DNA from: Smallanthus sonchifolius
Taxonomy: Eukaryota > Streptophyta > Magnoliopsida > Asterales > Asteraceae
Direction of reading: 5' to 3'
Assembly (NCBI GenBank): GCA_023525975.1
Contig: CM042029.1
Location: 82,442,849-82,506,848 of the forward strand
Length of the DNA: 64,000 nucleotides
Within the stretch, counting starts at the first letter, position 1. Every line of letters begins with the position of its first letter. Below, piece by piece: positions 58,718 to 64,000 of this stretch. Below the pieces are notes generated by a model, which made no database searches, was not told the origin of the DNA, and was given only the letters and a program-made list of their open reading frames with translations. Position numbers and translations under genes: made by a program.

Positions 58718-59390
58718 CAATTAGATTTCAAGAAGGCTTTCGATAACTTAAATTGACAACTCTTTGATTATGTGCTTAAACACACTGGCTTCCCTGATAA
58801 ATGGGGATTATGGGTTAATGAATGTTTATCATCGGCTAGATCATTAATTATAATTAATGGCGTGCTAACAAAAGAATTCCAAGTCCAACATGGGGTATAT
58901 AAAGGTGATCCCCTATCCTTGTTTCTTTTCCTAGTTGATATGGAGGCGTTATATGTAGTGTTAAACATGGCGGTCGATTTGGATTTTGTTTTCATGACAT
59001 CAAAATTCCGAATAAAAGTTCGATACTATCACAATTGTTTTATGTGGACGCCATTATTTTTATGGGAATGGGAGAATTCTAATTTTGAAATTTTGGCAAG
59101 ATAGATGTTTTTATTTGGTGTCGTGATTGAAGGTACACTTTAACAAAAGTAGAGCTTCTGGGATCGGGGTGGACTCGACGGAAGGGCTAACATGGCGGGC
59201 ATTTTAGGCTACCAAAATGCCTCATTCACATTCTCTTATCTTGGACTTCGGTCGTAGCGAACATGACATATTCAATAATACGGAGTGTGTCCGATCTGTA
59301 ATAAGTTTTGATCGCATATTAAATGGTTGCTTTACCTTGTAACTTCTTGCTTAGTTTAGGTATTATTTAAAATTTGAAAGAAAAAAAAAA
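58718..59390 (+). pseudogene. LINE reverse transcriptase fragment (forward strand) with A-rich end
   Basis: Starts LDFKKAFDNLN, then GFPDKWGLWVNECLSSARS, VYKGDPLSLFLFL and MEALYVVLN, the central RT motifs. The YADD region follows in a shifted frame near 59040 (IIFMG). The remnant continues to about 59275 (LILDFG) and ends in AAAGAAAAAAAAAA (59377-59390). It lies head to head with the preceding fragment; the two are different families because both contain the same RT segment with different wording. Confidence 0.8.
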
Positions 59391-59568
59391 CAAAATAGAT
59401 GATGTTTTGGTTGAACACGTGACGTGTTTAAACTTTAAATAAGTTGTCGTTGCCGAGAGCACCAAGATGTCCTTGGAGCAACAAAACCATCTCCGATGTA
59501 ACCATAATTTTAAATCATAACCAATATTTTATATACTTATAAAACAAAAACACCAACCCCTCCCATAT
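59391..59568. other. spacer, no feature seen
   Basis: AT-rich sequence between the LINE tail and a foldback MITE. Confidence 0.4.
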
Positions 59569-59978
59569 GGTTAGGTTCAAATGAGAACTCATAAATATTT
59601 GAGAACTTGTAAGAACTCGACAAAAAACCAATTAAAACCAGTTGTTTTTTGTTTTCACTACCTTTATTATTAAAATAAATATAAAATATAATTTTACTCT
59701 CCAATTAATTATCTATTCTCTCTAAATTATTCTTAAAAAAATTTATATACATATGTAAATGGTAAACAGTTACACATGTGTAAGTGGTAAACACTTACAC
59801 ATGTGTAGAGTTTTTTAATATACGAATACATGTAAATTTATATATATAAATTCATTTTTTATGTATTATTTTAATAATAAAGGTAGTTAAAACAAAAAAA
59901 TGGTTTTGATTGGGTTTTTGACGAGTTCTCACGAGTTCTCAAAATATATAGGAGTTCTCAAATGATTCATTCCCTATA
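59569..59978. mobile_element. foldback MITE, about 410 bp
   Basis: Left end TTCAAATGAGAACTC and CAAAAAACCAATTAAAACCA recur in reverse at the right end (GAGTTCTCAAATGATTCAT; TGGTTTTGATTGGGTTTTTG). GAGAACT repeats occur in each arm. A 7-bp direct repeat CCCATAT flanks it (59562-59568 and 59979-59985), which may be part of the target duplication. Superfamily uncertain, Mutator-like possible. Confidence 0.65.
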
Positions 59979-60233
59979 CCCATATTCGTTAAAAATATTT
60001 GTTAACTCAATGTAAAATACACTTCGAGATTAAATCTATATTATCAGAAAAAAATATATATATATATAACAAAATCCGTAATACGAGTGTGTAGTCGACT
60101 TTAAAATTGGTATAATTAAAGAAGTTAAGATAGGTAAAAGTAAACCATTTATGACTTTATGTTTTAGTAACACTGATAATTGATTATACAAATATGTTGT
60201 GTGTTCAAATCATGTAAATAAAGGTTTAGATGG

Positions 60234-60350
60234 CTAATGGGGTTGGTGGCTCATTGGTAGAGGAAAATCATTTAGAAACACTAAGGATTAAGTAGGTCAT
60301 GAGTTCAATTCTCACTCCCATAGAAATAAAGAAATTTATCTTTCAAAAAA
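60234..60350 (+). mobile_element. tRNA-derived SINE, 117 bp, with perfect 18-bp target duplication
   Basis: A box TGGCTCATTGGTAGAGG and B box TGAGTTCAATTCTCA (about 60 bp apart) identify a tRNA-derived pol III promoter. The element ends GAAATTTATCTTTC and A's. It is flanked by AAATAAAGGTTTAGATGG on both sides (60216-60233 and 60351-60368), a perfect target-primed duplication. The tail matches the LINE tail at 750-771. Confidence 0.9.
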
Positions 60351-60368
60351 AAATAAAGGTTTAGATGG

Positions 60369-60952
60369 TAAAAATAAACCCTAATCAACGTCATCATTTA
60401 AAAAGTTGATGTGTAACCATAAATTAATTAATAGCACTTGAGGCGAAGTGCAAGATTGCATCTTCTTCATACTTTTAAGATAAATAGATGAATGCTACAT
60501 TACATATGACGTATGGGATATTTTATATGTTTATATGATGTGTAATAGATGAATGCTACATTACATATGACGTATGCGATATTTTATATGTTTATATGAT
60601 GTGTACATGTGTTGTGTGTATACGGTGTGGGGTGCACTAATAATATTAATAAAATAATAAGAAAAGACACGTCGTCGTTTAAGAATATTAATAATAACAT
60701 ATTTCAAGAATTTAATAATTTGTTTACCAATTCGGCCTTTGTATAAAACAAATATAGTTTGTATAAATGGGTGTGGTTTGATAAAATTATATGCTTGACC
60801 CTAAAGCTTTATAAATTGTAAACTTACTTTAAACGTTTATGATATGATTGCGTCTTTAATTACTGAAGTTAATACAAGGTAAACTTAGTTTCGCTTAGCT
60901 CAGTTTAGTTAGCTAGTTTCACTTGTGGTTTTCTTGTTTAGTATATAAGCAA
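60369..60952. other. AT-rich DNA with a 61-bp tandem duplication and the upstream part of a copia LTR
   Basis: AATAGATGAATGCTACATTA starts two consecutive 61-bp units (60483-60543 and 60544-60604) that differ at a couple of bases. The last part (up to 60952, ending AGTATATAAGCAA) probably is the 5' part of the LTR interrupted by the Helitron. Confidence 0.5.
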
Positions 60953-61027
60953 CTAGTTTAGAACCCCGTGTTTTACATACGGGGTGAAAAATATCACTAC
61001 GTAAAATTTTTAAATTTATATATATAT

Positions 61028-61415
61028 AGGGTAAAAACCCATATGAGTTGTGAAAACTCTATAAAAACTCTATGTAACAACTTTTTTTTAAAAAAAAATA
61101 GGGTAGTTTTGTTACATATTTTAATCACTTTTTGAAAATAAATCAAAAAAGTGCTGAAGGAATATTTAAAAAAAATATGTAACCATTTGTAAAAAAATCC
61201 CGTTTTTCATTTGTTACATATGTAACAACGTAATAACGGTAATTTTTTTTACAATTTTTATATCTTTTTAAAAAAAAAAAATCCTTCAGCGCTTTTTTGA
61301 TTTTTTTTTTTTAAAGTGTCGAAAATATGTAACAAAACTACCCTATTTTTTAAAAAATAAATAAAGAAAAAAAGTAGAGTTTTCTCAACTCAAATGGGTT
61401 TCCATTCTAACCCTT

Positions 61416-61419
<4 letters not shown>
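61028..61419. mobile_element. foldback MITE nested in the Helitron
   Basis: Left AGGGTAAAAACCCATATGAG pairs with the right end, which read inward gives AGGGAAGGGTTAGAATGG then AAACCCATTTGAGTTG. GAAAACTCTA and TATGTAACAAAACTACCCTA also recur in inverse orientation. It is flanked by TA repeats, so a TA target is possible but cannot be proven. Confidence 0.6.

Positions 61420-61490
<71 letters not shown>
61419..61490. repeat. (TA)36 microsatellite
   Basis: An uninterrupted TA dinucleotide run, directly at the end of the nested foldback. Confidence 0.95.
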
Positions 61491-61494
<4 letters not shown>

Positions 61495-61833
61495 AGAGGT
61501 GTAAAAATGTATTACATATATTAAGGATAGAAAATAAAATTTAAAATATGTAAAATTAATATATAACTGTGTTTCGAAAATACGTTAATTACTATTTAAT
61601 TTAATTTGACTTTCATTTACTATTTGATTGAAAATAAAATTTACATAATTAGATTTCAAAGTTTCTTATAATAATAATAATTTAAAATAATATGTTTTAT
61701 TAGTATAATTAGTATTTTCTTTAAAATATATTATTGTTAAAGATAAATGTGTATTTAATAGGAGAGAGACGTGAAAAAATGATTAGAATGAATATGGAGG
61801 CGACAGAAACCTTTATTTATTATATAGTATAGA

Positions 61834-61943
61834 TATAGATTTTGTAATCATTATTTGAGTTATCAATCAAAAATTTAATTTCCTCTAATTATTTTTCTCT
61901 CGTTTCAGTTTTCATTCTCACTTTCAAAACATGGTATCAGAGC
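61834..61943 (+). mobile_element. copia element 3: LTR end and primer-binding site
   Basis: TATAGATTTTGTAATCATTA to TTTCAAAACA (61931) has the look of a copia LTR 3' part; TGGTATCAGAGC (61932-61943) is the tRNA-iMet primer site. Joined across the Helitron, GTATATAAGCAA and TATAGATTTTG give a TATA box and downstream region. Confidence 0.7.
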
Positions 61944-62033
61944 TTATTTGCTCGATTATGTGATTTCTTTCTTCTCTTCCGCGTCTCATTTTTCACGTCT
62001 TTCGGTTCTTTTTGCTTTTTTTAAATCGATTTC

Positions 62034-62067
62034 TTTTTTTTTTTTTTTTTTTTTTGGGGGGGGGGGG
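62034..62067. repeat. T22-G12 homopolymer pair
   Basis: A run of 22 T (62034-62055) directly followed by 12 G (62056-62067), in the leader of copia element 3. Run lengths may be unreliable. Confidence 0.8.
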
Positions 62068-62358
62068 TTTCACTCTTTCCTATCGAAGGTTTTCTTACTT
62101 ATCGATTAATTTTCGTTGTTTTCATGTTTTCTGGACTTCAAACTTCGTGTTTGGGGTTTTGTGTTCATTCTGGCGAAACTGTCTCTTTCAGTTCTAACGA
62201 AACTGATTTTAGTTTCACTTCTGACGAAACTACTGCTAGTTTTGCTTCCTTGATTAGGTTCGCTTAAGGCAAAACTATTTGTTTTGTGTTTTTTTTCAAT
62301 CAGTTTGTTTCCTGTTATTTTTCTCTTTTCTGCCAGTTCCGTTTCTGTATTCGTGTTC

Positions 62359-63020
62359 ATGCCGAATACTTCTGAAAATTCCGATCCTCTTGTCATTGTC
62401 GTTATGGATTCATCTAATCCATTGCTCTTACACTTATCTGATCATCCGAGTCTTTTACTTGTTTCCAAAAGCTTTGATGGTCCTGCTTTCAGATCTTGGA
62501 AACGTGCTATTCCATTGCACTATCCGCAAAAAACAAAATTAGGTTTGTTGATGGCACTGTTGGCAGGCCTCTTACCTCTCCTAATCTTGAATTACGGAAG
62601 CAGTGCAATGATATGGTTATTTCTTGGATTCTGAACACTCTATCTCAAGATATTAGTGAGAGTGTTCTGTATATTGAGACTGCTCGTCAACTTTAGGATG
62701 AGTTAACTGACCGATATGGACAGAGTAATGGGGAAAAATATTATCAATTGGAGAGGACTCTTTCTGACATCTCTTAGGGTAATGATGATGTTGCCACTTA
62801 CTTTACCAAAATAAAGTCTATTTGTGGAGCTTAATGCTCTCGAGCCTATTCCTCCTTGCATCTATGGCAATTCCAGACTTATGGCTAAACGTGAAGCAGG
62901 GCAACGTTTAATGCAGTTTCTTATGGGGCTTAACCTCTTTATGAGATGATCCGGGGAAATTTTATTATGAGGAAGCCTCCTCCCTCCATAAACCAAGCCT
63001 ATGCTTTTCTCATTCAAGAT
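62359..63020 (+). pseudogene. copia element 3: truncated Gag relic
   Basis: The ATG at 62359 opens MPNTSENSDPL, then LHLSDHPSLLLVSKSFDG and FRSWKRAI, typical of copia-type gag. A frameshift near 62515 moves the frame (NKIRFVDGTVGRPL, NDMVISWILNTLSQDI) to a stop at 62694-62696. Decayed pieces (ELTDRYGQSNG, VATYFTKIKS, GQRLMQFLMGLN) reach about 63020, where similarity ends. Protease onward is missing. Confidence 0.8.
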
Positions 63021-63120
63021 GGATTTTTTAACACCGTTTATTTTTCATTATTTGGCATATTGTATTTTTACCATTTAAACCATCTAACAATATTAAATTC
63101 TTTAAAAGTTTTAGAAATCA

Positions 63121-63306
63121 ATTAAAAAAATGATAAAAGCAGGAGAGAAATTCAGTGTATTCATCATCTCACATATGGTCAACATACATATTATATAGTA
63201 ATACATGAACTTGTAACCTACCATATAATAAATATATTGTTTAACACTCCTAATGAGGGTATAATGTCTGTATTAAGTATAGGATTTATAACACTCTCCC
63301 TCAGAC
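63121..63306 (-). mobile_element. reverse-strand copia LTR fragment and polypurine tract
   Basis: On the reverse strand CTGAGGGAGAG (63304-63294) is a polypurine tract and TGTTATAAATCCTATAC (from 63293) the start of a 3' LTR. The LTR end is unclear; CTGCTTTTATCA at 63130 is one candidate. Confidence 0.55.
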
Positions 63307-64000
63307 ATATTACCGTTCATTAGACACTACTAAAAACATACTTTAGGTTAATGTTAAGTCGGTACTTCGGGACCGAAAAATATAAACTGATACAACTGGA
63401 TCATATATGTTGTCTCGTTAAAAACCTTATTAAGAAAAACCCAGTGGAAAAAAACTTATTTAAGGGAAAAAGAGTGCAGCGTGTATAATACTCCGCCTCA
63501 AACTAATAAAAGTCCTTCAATATGTAGAGTCTAATCTTCTATGATGAGTGCTTGACTTTGTTTTGATGTAGTATTCTCTTATCTACAAGTTGCATTGCCT
63601 TCATAGGTAATCTCTAGGTCTTTCTTGATTTCTTCTAAACCACATATGCTTCTAGTATATGTTGGATCACTGATTTTTAGCCTCGTGCATTCTTGACCGG
63701 TAGATTTGATAGTATTCTTGCTGTGAATTTCCATGTTAACCTTTAAGAAATCTTCATGTCCCCGTATGTAAGTGGTATCCTGACTAAATCTTATGTCCCA
63801 CAAATATATTGGGATATGTCGTTTTCTCAATTTCAATGTCTATGCATTAAGTTTGGAACGTATATAGCTAGCACATGTGCTAAGAACACAATACTATGTC
63901 TCGGGATATTTATGAGATACATTTGTGCACCGATTGCGCGTAAATACGCTACTCCTGGACCAAGTACTTCTTCACGTTTTTCTTGGGGGCGGTAAGGATT
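63307..64000 (-). pseudogene. reverse-strand copia RNase H/3' region relic, continues past the window
   Basis: On the reverse strand, GQECTRLKISDPTYTRSICGLEEIKKD and YEGNA (about 63590-63700) resemble the copia RNase H stretch with ASREC.WLRS, CGL and YEDNAAC. Downstream, CCACTGGGTTTTTCTTAATA and GGTTTTTAACGAGACAA (63405-63450) are the 3' non-coding part common in this lineage. It may be the same kind of element as copia element 1, whose 3' end is missing. Many stops. Confidence 0.5.

Larger units (their letters stand above)
60953..61833 (-). mobile_element. non-autonomous Helitron, 881 bp, inserted in a copia LTR
   Basis: On the reverse strand it starts TCTATACTATATAATAAATA (at 61833) and ends in hairpin CCCCGT...ACGGGG, TTCTAAA and CTAG (60953). 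It is flanked by A (60952) and T (61834), the usual A^T target. It contains a foldback (61028-61419) and a TA microsatellite (61419-61490). No RepHel coding. Confidence 0.8.

Noticed and set aside
58060..59390. Twin-priming inversion of a single LINE
   Set aside because: The inverted and forward parts overlap in RT content and differ in sequence, so two independent fragments are likelier.

Overview
This is a window of plant nuclear DNA, made almost entirely of transposable elements. It contains chromodomain Ty3/gypsy and Ty1/copia retrotransposons, LINEs, tRNA-derived SINEs, Helitrons, hAT and Mutator-like MITEs, and PIF/Harbinger relics, in AT-rich DNA. A eudicot is likely. An asterid such as a member of the Asteraceae is my guess from the look of the repeats, but nothing here proves it. 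I see no bacterial operon, CRISPR array, rRNA or convincing functional tRNA.

Layout. 1-771 is the 3' end of a LINE, followed by a 148-bp hAT MITE. 1495-6144 is a decayed Ty1/copia element with its 3' end missing. It abuts a PIF/Harbinger ORF1 relic (6145-8250), which is split by a 531-bp Mutator-like foldback. 8449-9200 holds reverse-strand Helitron ends. 9371-10775 is a Helitron 3' region with three 450-bp tandem units. 11204-18250 is a Ty3/gypsy element (element A) with its pol cut off. Directly after it comes a tandem copy of its own upstream flank plus one LTR (18251-21105). 21190-28971 is mostly non-coding, with Helitron ends, MITEs and SINE relics. 28972-38290 is a complete, very young Ty3/gypsy element (element B) with a 5-bp target duplication and an intact 1534-codon gag-pol. 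38600-40310 is a nested tandem repeat block.

41386-42038 is two short Helitrons head to tail. They lie just upstream of the only convincing host gene, a single-exon 263-codon protein of unknown function (42240-43031). 44973-50143 is a decayed Ty1/copia element. 52480-54732 looks like a Helitron carrying an exon of phosphoacetylglucosamine mutase. Then come a 472-bp hAT element, a second Harbinger ORF1 relic, a copia-type LTR, two head-to-head LINE fragments, a foldback MITE, a SINE with an 18-bp target duplication, a Helitron inserted in a copia LTR, and the reverse-strand end of another copia element (to 64000).

How the parts relate. Only element B appears able to make all its own proteins. 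The best signals are structural. They are the microhomology-type junction that duplicated element A's flank and LTR, a 35-bp palindromic minisatellite inside the gypsy LTRs whose copy number differs between elements, a SINE and a LINE with matching 3' tails, and several non-autonomous DNA elements whose exact ends could be fixed from target site duplications.
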